Shown: positions 6,778-15,040, counted from the stretch's first letter. The stretch: DNA of 17,768 nt from an uncultured Clostridia bacterium (GCA_937901145.1 CALCHE010000166.1:1-17768), one strand, 5' to 3'. Notes: generated from the sequence alone by a model not told the origin. Translations and numbers: made by a program.

Positions 6778-7532
6778 TGGTAGTATTTGATAAACCCAAA
6801 TCACTTGCTGATGTTCCTCTTCATTACTGTCCCGGTTGTACACACGGTATTATTCACCGTCTTGTAGCTGAGACTATCGACGAATTAGGTATCGAAGGCA
6901 GAACTATCGGTGTTGCTCCTGTAGGTTGTTCAGTTCTCGCTTATAACTATTTCACCTGTGATATGGTTGAGGCTGCACACGGCAGAGCCCCTGCAGTTGC
7001 TACAGGTCTTAAGCGTTCAGATCCCGATAATCATATCGTATTTACATATCAGGGCGACGGTGACCTTGCTTCTATCGGTATGGCTGAAACTGTTCACGCC
7101 GCCGCAAGAAATGAAAACATCACCATTATCTTCGTAAACAATGCTATTTACGGTATGACAGGCGGTCAGATGGCTCCTACATCTCTTCCCGGTCAGGTAA
7201 CTCAGACCTCTCCCTACGGCAGAGATACAAATCACTGCGGTTTCCCTGTAAAGGTATCCGAAATGCTTTCACAGCTTGACGGTGCCGGTTACATCGAAAG
7301 AGTAGCAGTAAACAACGTAAAAAATGTAAGAAATGCAAAGAAGGCTATCAAAAAGGCTTTCCAGAATCAAATCGATAAAAAAGGCTTCTCTCTTATTGAG
7401 GTTGTATCCACTTGTCCCACTAACTGGGGTATGACTCCTGAAAAGGCACTTGAATGGGTTGAAGAAAAGATGATTCCTTACTATCCTTTAGGTGTTTATA
7501 AAGACAGAGATGCCGATAATAAGGCTGAATAA
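6777..7532 (+). CDS. 2-oxoacid:ferredoxin oxidoreductase beta subunit (thiamine diphosphate-binding)
   Basis: A 251-residue beta subunit that binds thiamine diphosphate and Mg2+. The cofactor motif runs from GDGD (93-96) to NNAIYGMTGGQ (121-131), and CPGCTHG is at 18-24. AAGGAGG at 6761-6767 precedes the ATG by 9 bases, and the start overlaps the alpha stop codon by one base, which suggests translational coupling. The C-terminal part carries ST-CPTNWGMTP, typical of KorB/VorB-type beta chains. No iron-sulfur cluster motif is evident in this chain, as expected when a separate ferredoxin subunit exists. Confidence 0.93.
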   Translation: MVVFDKPKSLADVPLHYCPGCTHGIIHRLVAETIDELGIEGRTIGVAPVGCSVLAYNYFTCDMVEAAHGRAPAVATGLKRSDPDNHIVFTYQGDGDLASIGMAETVHAAARNENITIIFVNNAIYGMTGGQMAPTSLPGQVTQTSPYGRDTNHCGFPVKVSEMLSQLDGAGYIERVAVNNVKNVRNAKKAIKKAFQNQIDKKGFSLIEVVSTCPTNWGMTPEKALEWVEEKMIPYYPLGVYKDRDADNKAE

Positions 7533-7544
7533 GGAGGGGACACA

Positions 7545-8078
7545 ATGAGTACTACACAGATATTAATTGCAGGCTTCGGCGGCCAGGGTGTCCTTTTCGC
7601 AGGTAAATTCCTTGCATATAAAGGTCTTTTAAACGATAAGCAGGTTTCATGGCTTCCTTCATACGGTCCTGAAATGCGTGGCGGTACAGCTAACTGCAGC
7701 GTTATCATCAGCGACGAGTCCATCGGTTCTCCCATTATTTCCACTCCTGACTGTCTCGTAGCCATGAACCTTCCTTCACTTAAAAAATACGAAAATGAGG
7801 TTGTTTCAGGCGGTATCATCATTGTCGACTCATCTCTTATCAGCGAAATGCCTGAGAGAGACGATGTGACAGTATTCGCTGTTCCTGCTACAAAAATGGC
7901 TAACGACGAAGGTTTTTCAACTCTGGCTAATATGATTCTTATGGGTAAGCTTATTAAGGAATCTGATGCATTTTCCTTCGAAGGTACGGAGGATGTTCTT
8001 AAAAAAGTAGTTCCACCCAAAAAGGCAAGTCTTACTGAAATTAACCTTAAGGCACTTAAAACCGGTTATGATTATTGA
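7545..8078 (+). CDS. 2-oxoacid:ferredoxin oxidoreductase gamma subunit
   Basis: A 177-residue gamma subunit of the POR/KOR/VOR family, thought to take part in CoA binding and complex assembly. Typical signatures are GFGGQGVLFAG (10-20) and YGPEMRGGTANCSVIIS (40-56). A strong AAGGAGG at 7531-7537 overlaps the beta stop codon, 7 bases before the ATG. With the delta, alpha and beta genes it completes a four-subunit enzyme. Length is normal and no damage is visible. Confidence 0.93.
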   Translation: MSTTQILIAGFGGQGVLFAGKFLAYKGLLNDKQVSWLPSYGPEMRGGTANCSVIISDESIGSPIISTPDCLVAMNLPSLKKYENEVVSGGIIIVDSSLISEMPERDDVTVFAVPATKMANDEGFSTLANMILMGKLIKESDAFSFEGTEDVLKKVVPPKKASLTEINLKALKTGYDY

Positions 8079-8094
8079 TTAAGAGGTGTTTAAA

Positions 8095-9162
8095 ATGGAT
8101 ATTAAAATTACCAGAACAACTTCACCGAAAGCTAAACCTGCTAAAGGTGAAAAACTTGGCTTCGGACACATTTTTACTGATCATATGTTCGTAATGAACT
8201 ACACTGAAGGTAAAGGCTGGCATGACGCCAGAATCGAGCCCTACGGCAATATTTCTCTTGCTCCCAGCGCTATGGTTTTCCATTACGGCCAGGAAATGTT
8301 CGAAGGTCTCAAGGCATATCGCGGTGAAGATGATAAAATTTATCTTTTCCGTCCTGATATGAATGCGAAGAGAGCAAATGCTTCAAACGAAAGACTTTGC
8401 ATCCCTGAAATTCCTGAGGATGTCTTTGTAGATGCAGTTAAGGCTGTTGTTGACATTGACAGAGATTGGGTTCCTTCAGATGAAGGCACTTCACTTTACA
8501 TCCGTCCCTTCGTAATTGCTACTGATGAATTCCTCGGTGTTGCTCCGTCAAAGACTTATCTTTTCATTATCGTGCTTTCACCCTCAGGTGCTTACTATGA
8601 AAGCGGTCTTGCTCCTGTAGGTATCTGGATCGAGGACGAATATGTACGTGCTGTTAAAGGCGGTATGGGCTTTGCGAAAACAGGCGGTAACTATGCTGCT
8701 TCTCTTATCGCACAGGTTAAGGCTCACGACAGCGGTTACTCTCAGGTTCTCTGGCTTGACGGTGTGGAAAGAAAGTATATAGAAGAAGTAGGTGCTATGA
8801 ACATTATGTTCAAAATCGCCGGCAAGGTTATCACACCTGCACTTAACGGAAGCATCCTTCCCGGTATCACACGTAACTCCATTATCAATGTATGTAAAGC
8901 ATGGGGCTACGAGGTAGAGGAAAGAAAGATTTCTGTCGATGAAATCGTAGCTGCTGCCAAGGACGGCACCCTCGAAGAAGTATGGGGCACAGGTACTGCT
9001 GCAGTTGTTTCTCCTGTAGGTAAACTTCGTTATGTTGATGATGTAATGACCATCGGTAACGGCGGTATAGGTGAGCTCACACAGAAGCTTTATGATGAAC
9101 TTACAGGTATTCAGTGGGGCAAAAGAGAAGACCCCTACGGCTGGAGAGTTGAAGTTAAATAA
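8095..9162 (+). CDS. ilvE: Branched-chain amino acid aminotransferase (IlvE)
   Basis: A 355-residue fold-type IV pyridoxal-phosphate enzyme that exchanges amino groups between glutamate and the branched-chain 2-oxoacids. Recognisable segments are FHYGQEMFEGLKAYRG, LYIRPFV, GGMGFAKTGGNYAAS with the region around it, QVLWLDGVERKYIEEVGAMN, and GTGTAAVVSPVG. The cofactor lysine is expected in the segment after the conserved GGNYAAS, within the Leu-Asp-Gly-Val stretch. ATG 8095 is preferred over the in-frame GTG 8086, since AAGAGG (8081-8086) is then a suitable ribosome binding site. It is the last operon gene, followed by a strong terminator. Its presence points to branched-chain 2-oxoacids as the substrates of the oxidoreductase and supplies the final step to isoleucine. 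Confidence 0.95.
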   Translation: MDIKITRTTSPKAKPAKGEKLGFGHIFTDHMFVMNYTEGKGWHDARIEPYGNISLAPSAMVFHYGQEMFEGLKAYRGEDDKIYLFRPDMNAKRANASNERLCIPEIPEDVFVDAVKAVVDIDRDWVPSDEGTSLYIRPFVIATDEFLGVAPSKTYLFIIVLSPSGAYYESGLAPVGIWIEDEYVRAVKGGMGFAKTGGNYAASLIAQVKAHDSGYSQVLWLDGVERKYIEEVGAMNIMFKIAGKVITPALNGSILPGITRNSIINVCKAWGYEVEERKISVDEIVAAAKDGTLEEVWGTGTAAVVSPVGKLRYVDDVMTIGNGGIGELTQKLYDELTGIQWGKREDPYGWRVEVK

Positions 9163-9168
9163 ATAGAC

Positions 9169-9200
9169 ACTGAGACTGTATAATTACGGTCTCAGTTTTT
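9169..9200 (+). terminator. Intrinsic terminator after the VOR-ilvE operon
   Basis: ACTGAGACTGTA (9169-9180) pairs with TACGGTCTCAGT (9185-9196) around a TAAT loop, with one G-U pair, followed by a T run. The stem is 12 bp. Confidence 0.93.
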
Positions 9201-9243
9201 ATCTTTGTATTGATTATTTTACTGTTTTGTTGTAAAATATAAA

Positions 9244-9252
9244 TGTTATAAT
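9244..9252 (+). promoter_or_regulatory. Extended -10 promoter for cwlD-radA
   Basis: TG-T-TATAAT (9244-9252) is a perfect extended -10 element 38 bases before the amidase start. The -35 region is T-rich without a clear TTGACA. The upstream terminator means a promoter is needed here. Confidence 0.6.
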
Positions 9253-9289
9253 AATCATTTATCAGCCATATTATTTAATGGGTGATATA

Positions 9290-10075
9290 ATGAAGCGTTG
9301 TTTATATTTTTCGTTCAGACTAAAAAATGCTTTAAGCCTTACAGTAACCTTTCTTCTGTTTTTTTTTCTTACGGTAATGCTTAATTTCAGTGGTGTATTC
9401 TCTGATGCGATGTCAGTTTCATCTGAGATACTACCTGTTATTATAATTGATGCGGGACACGGCGGAGAGGACGGAGGAACGCAAGCAGCCGACGGTACAC
9501 TCGAAAAAAAGATAAACCTTGAAATTTCGATGAAGTTGAATGATGTCCTTTTAAATGAAGGTTTTCGTACAGTGCTTATCCGTGACGGTGACTATATGAT
9601 TTATGATGAATCAGCAGCTACTCAGCGCGAGAAGAAGGTATCTGACATACATAACAGAATGAAAAAGGTCGAAGAAAACGGTGACTGCATTCTTCTGTCG
9701 ATACATCAGAATTATTTTACCGAGAGTAAGTACAGCGGTACACAGGTTTTTTATTCAGCAAATAATCCTGACAGCAGAATTCTGGCAGATGAAATACAGA
9801 AATCGGTGGTAGCTTCTCTTCAGCATGATAACAAAAGGCAGATCAAAGAAAGCGGCAAGGATATTTATCTTCTTTATCATTCGAAGGTTCCCTCAGTTAT
9901 GGTTGAGTGCGGCTTTATGTCAAATGTAAACGAGGCAAACAAGCTTAAAGATGAAGCTTATCAGAGTGAAATGAGCAGAGCGATAGCGGACGGATTGATA
10001 ACATATATTAACAGCAGAACCGAAGGAGAAAATGATTATGGCAGTGAAAATGAAAAACATTTACGTGTGCAATAA
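9290..10075 (+). CDS. cwlD: N-acetylmuramoyl-L-alanine amidase, CwlD-like
   Basis: A 261-residue amidase-3 family zinc enzyme that cleaves the muramic acid-L-alanine bond of peptidoglycan. Residues about 14-32 form a single hydrophobic N-terminal segment, so the catalytic part faces outward, either anchored or secreted. Zinc ligands and the catalytic residue are visible: H57 in DAGHGGEDGG, E72, H139 in SIHQN and E206 in MVECGFM. Length and layout match CwlD, which makes cortex muramic-lactam in spore formers, so sporulation ability is suggested but not shown. ATG 9290 is chosen over ATG 9278 because GGGTGA lies just upstream of 9290. The 3' end overlaps radA by 38 bases. Confidence 0.85.
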   Translation: MKRCLYFSFRLKNALSLTVTFLLFFFLTVMLNFSGVFSDAMSVSSEILPVIIIDAGHGGEDGGTQAADGTLEKKINLEISMKLNDVLLNEGFRTVLIRDGDYMIYDESAATQREKKVSDIHNRMKKVEENGDCILLSIHQNYFTESKYSGTQVFYSANNPDSRILADEIQKSVVASLQHDNKRQIKESGKDIYLLYHSKVPSVMVECGFMSNVNEANKLKDEAYQSEMSRAIADGLITYINSRTEGENDYGSENEKHLRVQ

Positions 10076-11414
10076 CTGCGGATATGAAACCGCCAAATGG
10101 CTCGGTAAATGTCCTGAATGCGGTGAATGGGCGAGCTTCGAAGAGGAGACAAGACAAACAGAAACCTCTAAAACTAAATCTGTAAATTCATTAAGTACCA
10201 AAAGCGTTTCTTCATATCAGCTTACTCAGATTGAGCCCGATAATGAGCTTCGATACAAAACAGGTATGGGTGAACTGGACCGTGTTCTCGGTGGCGGTAT
10301 TGTAAAAGGTTCTCTTGTTCTTCTTAGTGGTGACCCGGGTATCGGTAAATCGACTATTCTTCTTCAGATATGTCATCAGCTTGGTAAAAAACTTAAAATA
10401 CTGTATGTTTCAGGCGAAGAATCATACAGCCAGATTAAAATGCGTGCTGACAGACTTAAGGTAAAAACAGGGAATCTGTATATTCTCTGCGAAACAGATG
10501 TTCAGGCTATATGTGAGCATATACGTTCATCAGCTCCTGACCTCGTTATAGTAGACTCTATACAGACGATGAATTTTACCGAGCTTAATTCTTCGCCGGG
10601 ATGTGTCGCACAGGTAAGAGAGTCCTCAAATCTTCTTATGAGAACAGCTAAAAGCCTTGGCATACCCGTTGTTTTGGTCGGTCATGTAAATAAAGACGGA
10701 AACATAGCAGGACCTAAGGTTCTTGAGCATATAGTTGATGCCGTTCTCTATTTTGAAGGCGAAAGGAATCTTTCCTTCCGTATTCTGAGAGCTGTCAAAA
10801 ACCGTTTCGGATCCACAAATGAAATCGGTGTGTTTGAAATGTTTGACACAGGCTTAAAAGAAGTGGAAAATCCTTCGGAAATGCTTATTTCAGGCAGACC
10901 TAAAAACACTCCGGGCTCCTGTGTGGCCTGTGTTATGGAGGGAACAAGACCGCTCTTAGCTGAAATACAGGGACTTGTAACTGCCACAGGCTTCGGAAAT
11001 CCCCGAAGAATTTCAAACGGTTTTGATTTTAACCGACTCGCTATGCTTATTGCTGTTCTTGAAAAGAGAGGTGGGTATTTTTTCGGCAACATGGATGCTT
11101 ATATTAATATTGTCGGAGGTCTGAAACTGGACGAGCCTGCCCTCGATTTGACGATAGTGATGGCACTCGTATCTTCTCTGAAGGATTACTCTCTTCGCGA
11201 TGATGTTCTTGCCTTCGGAGAGGTTGGTCTTGCAGGAGAAATCAGAGGTGTTTCTCACTGTGAACAGAGGATAAAAGAAGCGGCAAGACTCGGTTTCAGC
11301 AAGTGTATAATTCCTTATGCCAATATCAAAAATATTTCGGCTTCTCTCAAAAAAGAAATAGAAATCATCGGAGTCAGAACGATAAGACAGGCCTTTGAGG
11401 CGATAATATTATGA
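10038..11414 (+). CDS. radA: DNA repair protein RadA (Sms)
   Basis: A 458-residue RecA-like helicase that helps branch migration in recombination and repair. An N-terminal zinc finger has C11, C14, C25 and C28. The Walker A motif GDPGIGKST is at 98-106, and the RadA signature KNRFG is at 254-258. The C-terminal part is the Lon-protease-like domain (GNMDAYINIVGGL onward), so the length is complete. ATG 10038 is preferred over ATG 10032, since AAGGAG (10023-10028) then has a 9-base spacer; this site lies inside the upstream amidase gene. The last bases overlap the next gene as ATGA. Confidence 0.97.
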   Translation: MAVKMKNIYVCNNCGYETAKWLGKCPECGEWASFEEETRQTETSKTKSVNSLSTKSVSSYQLTQIEPDNELRYKTGMGELDRVLGGGIVKGSLVLLSGDPGIGKSTILLQICHQLGKKLKILYVSGEESYSQIKMRADRLKVKTGNLYILCETDVQAICEHIRSSAPDLVIVDSIQTMNFTELNSSPGCVAQVRESSNLLMRTAKSLGIPVVLVGHVNKDGNIAGPKVLEHIVDAVLYFEGERNLSFRILRAVKNRFGSTNEIGVFEMFDTGLKEVENPSEMLISGRPKNTPGSCVACVMEGTRPLLAEIQGLVTATGFGNPRRISNGFDFNRLAMLIAVLEKRGGYFFGNMDAYINIVGGLKLDEPALDLTIVMALVSSLKDYSLRDDVLAFGEVGLAGEIRGVSHCEQRIKEAARLGFSKCIIPYANIKNISASLKKEIEIIGVRTIRQAFEAIIL

Positions 11415-12157
11415 GCACCTTTCTTCGTTATTCTAATCTGCCTGAGGGGAAGGTTACTTCACTTATCTGCGGTGGACTTAACAATGAACTGATTGGCTTT
11501 TTTGAAAGTCGCGGCATAGAGATATTATATTCATCCGAAAACACTTTAGTTGATGAAGCTGTTTCGAAGCACGCTGACCTTTCTGTTTTGTATCTCGGAA
11601 TGGGAAGAATTATCGTTGATAAATGGCAGAGAGAATTGATTTCACAGCTCAGAAAATCGGGTCTTAGTGTAACGGAAACTGTAAATAGGGTAGAAGGCTT
11701 GTATCCGAATGACTGCATTCTGAATCACGCTGTAGTCGGCAGCAGAATCATCGGTAAAAGCAAAAATTTTGACGACTCTGTCAAGAAGGCTTCAGCATAT
11801 TTTGATGTTATATCGGTTAATCAGGGCTACTGTAAATGTTCTGTTCTTCCTGTCGACAGTAATTCGATTATAACAGACGATGAATCAATAGCACGAAATT
11901 CAAAAGAAAAGGGGTTAAATTGCCTTCTTATAAGCAAGGGTGATGTTTTTCTTGAAGGACACGAATACGGCTTTATAGGCGGTGCAAGCGGAAAGATTTC
12001 TAAAGAGGAAGTTATGTTTTTCGGAGACATTACTAAACATAGAGATTACGGTAAAATCGAGCAGTTTATATTCGAACGGGGAATTAAAATAATAAGCTTT
12101 GATTTTCCGCTTACTGATTTTGGGGGAATTATTCCCATCAAAGAAAACATTTTTTGA
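11411..12157 (+). CDS. Conserved protein of unknown function downstream of radA
   Basis: A 248-residue soluble protein without a signal peptide or membrane segments. The start overlaps the radA stop codon as ATGA, so the two are probably translationally coupled. Recognisable pieces are LYLGMGRIIVDKWQ, LNHAVVGSRIIGKS, NQGYCKCSVLPVD and EYGFIGGASGKIS. It resembles the clostridial DUF6873 proteins described as having a guanidino-modifying-enzyme (GME, arginine-deiminase-like) fold, but I recall this only by pattern. The NQGYCKCS cysteines and nearby Asp residues could be an active site. No enzymatic role can be claimed. Confidence 0.75.
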   Translation: MSTFLRYSNLPEGKVTSLICGGLNNELIGFFESRGIEILYSSENTLVDEAVSKHADLSVLYLGMGRIIVDKWQRELISQLRKSGLSVTETVNRVEGLYPNDCILNHAVVGSRIIGKSKNFDDSVKKASAYFDVISVNQGYCKCSVLPVDSNSIITDDESIARNSKEKGLNCLLISKGDVFLEGHEYGFIGGASGKISKEEVMFFGDITKHRDYGKIEQFIFERGIKIISFDFPLTDFGGIIPIKENIF

Positions 12158-12193
12158 ATTTTTTCTTTTGGTATACAAATTGCAGATTAAATA

Positions 12194-12202
12194 TGTTAAA
12201 AT
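12194..12202 (+). promoter_or_regulatory. Possible extended -10 promoter for the ZIP-flavodiiron pair
   Basis: TG-T-TAAAAT (12194-12202) lies 21 bases before the first ZIP start, with a weak TACAAA 17 bases upstream. The sequence after the preceding gene is T-rich, without a convincing terminator, so read-through is also possible. Confidence 0.4.
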
Positions 12203-12223
12203 CTGAATGGAAAGGATGATAAT

Positions 12224-12982
12224 ATGCAGATGGTTCTGCTTACTGCGCTCGGTGTCGGTGGTGCAACTGTTATAGGCGCACTACTTGGGTTCATTTTCAA
12301 AAAAATGAGTCATAAATTCAGTGATATTGTTTTGTCCTTTGCGGCGGGTGTTATGCTTTCTGCGGCTGTTATAGGCCTTATTATTCCCTCGCTTGAATAT
12401 GGTGGAAAATTTAAACTTTTAGTCACTGTAGCTGGTGTTTTTAGCGGTGCTGTGTGTATTAATCTTATTGATAAGCTCGTTCCGCATCTTCACAGACTTA
12501 CAGGTGTCGATACCGAGAATCATCCCGGAAATCAGGAACAGCTTAATAAAATATTACTTTTTGTTATAGCTATAGCCATTCATAATCTGCCTGAGGGTAT
12601 TGCGGCAGGTGTAGGTTTCGGCACAGGCAATACAAGTGATGCACTTATGATAGCTGCGGGTATAGCCTTACAGAACATCCCTGAGGGTATGGTGATAATC
12701 GCACCGATGCTTGCTGCGGGTATGAATCACAGCAGAACATTTATTGCGGCGGCGATGACAGGAGTAATTGAGGTAATAGGCACGCTTCTCGGATTTTTTG
12801 CTGTCAGTCTCTCTAATGCTGTTCTTCCTTTCGCTCTTGCCTTTGCAGGTGGAACAATGATTTACGTTATAAGCGATGAGATGATTCCCGAGACTCATTC
12901 TCACGGAAATGAAAGCGGAGCAACTTTTTCTTTGCTTGCAGGTTTTTGTCTGATGCTTGCTTTCGATGTTTTATTAGGTTAA
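12224..12982 (+). CDS. ZIP family metal transporter (GufA-like), first copy
   Basis: A 252-residue inner-membrane protein with about eight hydrophobic segments, which imports divalent metal such as Zn2+ or Fe2+/Mn2+. The two metal-site motifs HNLPEG (120-125) and QNIPEG (150-155) match the GufA/BbZIP pattern. A short His-rich stretch, VPHLHRLTGVDTENH, lies in the loop between the third and fourth segments. DEMIPETHSHG lies near the C-terminus. AAAGGA (12211-12216) precedes the ATG by 7 bases. The flavodiiron gene follows after 31 bases, so the two are probably one operon. The actual metal cannot be told from sequence. Confidence 0.92.
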   Translation: MQMVLLTALGVGGATVIGALLGFIFKKMSHKFSDIVLSFAAGVMLSAAVIGLIIPSLEYGGKFKLLVTVAGVFSGAVCINLIDKLVPHLHRLTGVDTENHPGNQEQLNKILLFVIAIAIHNLPEGIAAGVGFGTGNTSDALMIAAGIALQNIPEGMVIIAPMLAAGMNHSRTFIAAAMTGVIEVIGTLLGFFAVSLSNAVLPFALAFAGGTMIYVISDEMIPETHSHGNESGATFSLLAGFCLMLAFDVLLG

Positions 12983-13013
12983 TTTTAAAATAATATAAAG
13001 GAGTTTCAAAAAA

Positions 13014-14162
13014 ATGGTAACAAAAGATATTAAGTATGTAGGTGTTAATGACCGTTTCATCGATCTCTTTGAAGGACAGTTTTATGTTCCGAACGGAATG
13101 GCATATAACTCTTATGTTATTCTTGATGAAAAAATCGCAGTAATGGATACTGTCGATAAAAATTTTGGTAATGAATGGATAGAAAACATAAAATCAGTTT
13201 TAGGCGACAGAAATCCTGATTATCTTATCGTTCAGCATATGGAGCCTGACCATTCCGCTAATATTTTTAATTTTACAAAGGAATATCCCGATGCTTTTAT
13301 CGTATCATCTGACAAAGCCTTTAAGATGATGCAGAATTATTTTGAAACTGACTTTTCTGATAAAAGAATGGTCGTAAAGGAAGGGGACACTCTTTCACTC
13401 GGTAAGCATACTCTTAATTTTATTGCTGCACCGATGGTGCATTGGCCTGAGGTTATTATGACCTACGACAGCTGTGACAAGGTTCTCTTTTCTGCTGATG
13501 GCTTCGGTAAATTCGGTGCTCTTGATGCTGATGAAGACTGGGCTTGTGAAGCGAGAAGATATTATTTCGGCATCGTAGGTAAATTCGGTGCACAGGTGCA
13601 GAATGTACTTAAAAAAGCCGCTAATCTTGACATAGAAATCATTTGTCCTTTACACGGACCGATACTTAAAGAAAACCTCGGTTATTATATCGATCTTTAT
13701 AATACCTGGTCATCCTACGGTGTTGAAAGTGAAGGTGTGGCTGTGTTCTTTACTTCGGTTTACGGAAATACTGAAAAAGCGATAGAAATTCTCTATAAGG
13801 AACTCGAAAATAACGGATGTCCTAAAATAGCTGTTACAGATCTCGCCCGTGAGGATATGGCTGAAGCTGTGGAGGATGCCTTCCGTTACGGCAAGATAAT
13901 CCTTGCCACAACTACTTACAACGGTGAAATTTTCCCGTTTATGAGAACATTCATCGAAGAGCTTACCGAAAGAGGCTACAGAAACAGAAAAATCGGTCTT
14001 ATTGAAAACGGAAGCTGGATGCCTGTAGCGGCCAAGACAATGAAAAAGATGTTCGAAAACAGTAAGGATATAACCTTCACTGATACAACGGTCACTATTC
14101 ATTCAGCAGTTAAAAATGATAATATAGAGCAGATTAAAGCTCTTGTTAAGGAAATCATCTGA
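13014..14162 (+). CDS. fprA: Flavodiiron protein (FprA-type), O2/NO reductase
   Basis: A 382-residue cytoplasmic enzyme that reduces O2 to water or NO to N2O, protecting anaerobes. The N-terminal metallo-beta-lactamase-like domain keeps the diiron ligands: H75, E77, D79 and H80 in QHMEPDH, H143 in MVHWPE, D162 in ADGFG, and H214 in PLHGP. The C-terminal flavodoxin domain binds FMN through TSVYGNTE (247-254). No rubredoxin domain is fused, so it needs a separate electron donor. AAAGGAG (12997-13003) lies 10 bases before the ATG. A terminator follows directly. Pairing with a metal importer gene may serve iron supply, which is inference. Confidence 0.95.
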   Translation: MVTKDIKYVGVNDRFIDLFEGQFYVPNGMAYNSYVILDEKIAVMDTVDKNFGNEWIENIKSVLGDRNPDYLIVQHMEPDHSANIFNFTKEYPDAFIVSSDKAFKMMQNYFETDFSDKRMVVKEGDTLSLGKHTLNFIAAPMVHWPEVIMTYDSCDKVLFSADGFGKFGALDADEDWACEARRYYFGIVGKFGAQVQNVLKKAANLDIEIICPLHGPILKENLGYYIDLYNTWSSYGVESEGVAVFFTSVYGNTEKAIEILYKELENNGCPKIAVTDLAREDMAEAVEDAFRYGKIILATTTYNGEIFPFMRTFIEELTERGYRNRKIGLIENGSWMPVAAKTMKKMFENSKDITFTDTTVTIHSAVKNDNIEQIKALVKEII

Positions 14163-14171
14163 TAATAATAT

Positions 14172-14199
14172 GAGTGCGGGTTTTATCCGCACTCTTTTT
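14172..14199 (+). terminator. Intrinsic terminator after the flavodiiron gene
   Basis: GAGTGCGG (14172-14179) pairs with CCGCACTC (14187-14194) around a 7-base loop, followed by TTTTT. It separates the flavodiiron gene from the second ZIP gene. Confidence 0.92.
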
Positions 14200-14247
14200 C
14201 ATTTGCTTCATATTATGATTATAGCGTTATTTTATGAGGTGAATTAT

Positions 14248-15012
14248 ATGTTTTTAAAAGTGGTTATCGGAATTATGATACCTTTTTTCGGGACGCTCAT
14301 CGGTTCATCTGTGATTTTTTTTATAAAAAAAGAGTTGTCTTTTCACATTAAAAATATCCTATCTGCACTTGCGGGAGGTATAATGCTGGCAGCGAGTGTG
14401 TGGAGCTTGATTTTGCCTGCGCTTGAATTAAGCGGTGAAAGTATTTTTCAGATTGCGTCCGGCTTTTTATCGGGTGTAATTTCTATGATATGGGCGGACA
14501 GGATTGTCGAAAAATCGTTAAACGGGTACGACAAATACACTCCCTATGCGAAAAAAACTCTTATGCAGTTAATTGCCGTCACTGTTCATAATATTCCGGA
14601 AGGTATGGCGGTCGGTATGGTATTCGCTTCTCTTATTTCGCAGGTAGAAACAAATGACTTTACTTCTGCATTTTTGCTGTCTTTTGGAATTGCTATGCAG
14701 AACATACCTGAAGGCGCCATAGTAACTGTGCCTGTTATGGCGGAAAGCAAAAGTAAAAGGAAAACCGCGATATGGGGGTTTGCTTCAGGTATTGTTGAGC
14801 CTGTAGGTGCTGTTATAGCTATTATTGCATCGAAATCTATGGCTGTGGCTTTGCCGTTTTTTCTTTCCTTTGCTGCAGGTGCAATGGTATATGTGGTTAC
14901 TGAACAGCTGATTCCTGATATGTATGATAAAGAGAAAAGAAAGGGTAGTATAACCCTGATTTTTTCTTTTGGATTTTTGCTGATGATGAGTCTTGATGTT
15001 ATTTTCGGATAA
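14248..15012 (+). CDS. ZIP family metal transporter (GufA-like), second copy
   Basis: A 254-residue membrane protein of the same family as the one at 12224, with HNIPEG (114-119) and QNIPEG (151-156). The two are clearly paralogous in layout but diverged. The His-rich loop of the first copy is absent, and its C-terminal DEMIPETHSHG corresponds to EQLIPDMYD here, so metal choice or regulation may differ. ATG 14248 is chosen because GAGGTGA (14236-14242) lies just upstream. A longer frame from 14143 would run across the preceding terminator and is not credible. The gene has its own unit between two terminators. No clear promoter was recognised in the 48 bases after the first terminator. Confidence 0.92.
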   Translation: MFLKVVIGIMIPFFGTLIGSSVIFFIKKELSFHIKNILSALAGGIMLAASVWSLILPALELSGESIFQIASGFLSGVISMIWADRIVEKSLNGYDKYTPYAKKTLMQLIAVTVHNIPEGMAVGMVFASLISQVETNDFTSAFLLSFGIAMQNIPEGAIVTVPVMAESKSKRKTAIWGFASGIVEPVGAVIAIIASKSMAVALPFFLSFAAGAMVYVVTEQLIPDMYDKEKRKGSITLIFSFGFLLMMSLDVIFG

Positions 15013-15016
15013 AAGA

Positions 15017-15040
15017 AAAAGCGACCAAGCGGTCGCTTTT
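15017..15040. terminator. Bidirectional intrinsic terminator between convergent genes
   Basis: AAAAGCGACC (15017-15026) and GGTCGCTTTT (15031-15040) form a perfect 10 bp stem with an AAGC loop. A runs before and T runs after let it work for the ZIP gene on the plus strand and for the unknown gene on the minus strand. Confidence 0.93.

Noticed and set aside
12121..12135. GGGAATTATTCCC hairpin as a terminator
   Set aside because: It is inside the end of a coding sequence, has a very short loop and is not followed directly by a T run.
14143..14247. 35-codon N-terminal extension of the second ZIP transporter
   Set aside because: It would overlap the flavodiiron gene and run through an intrinsic terminator; GAGGTGA before ATG 14248 gives a better start.
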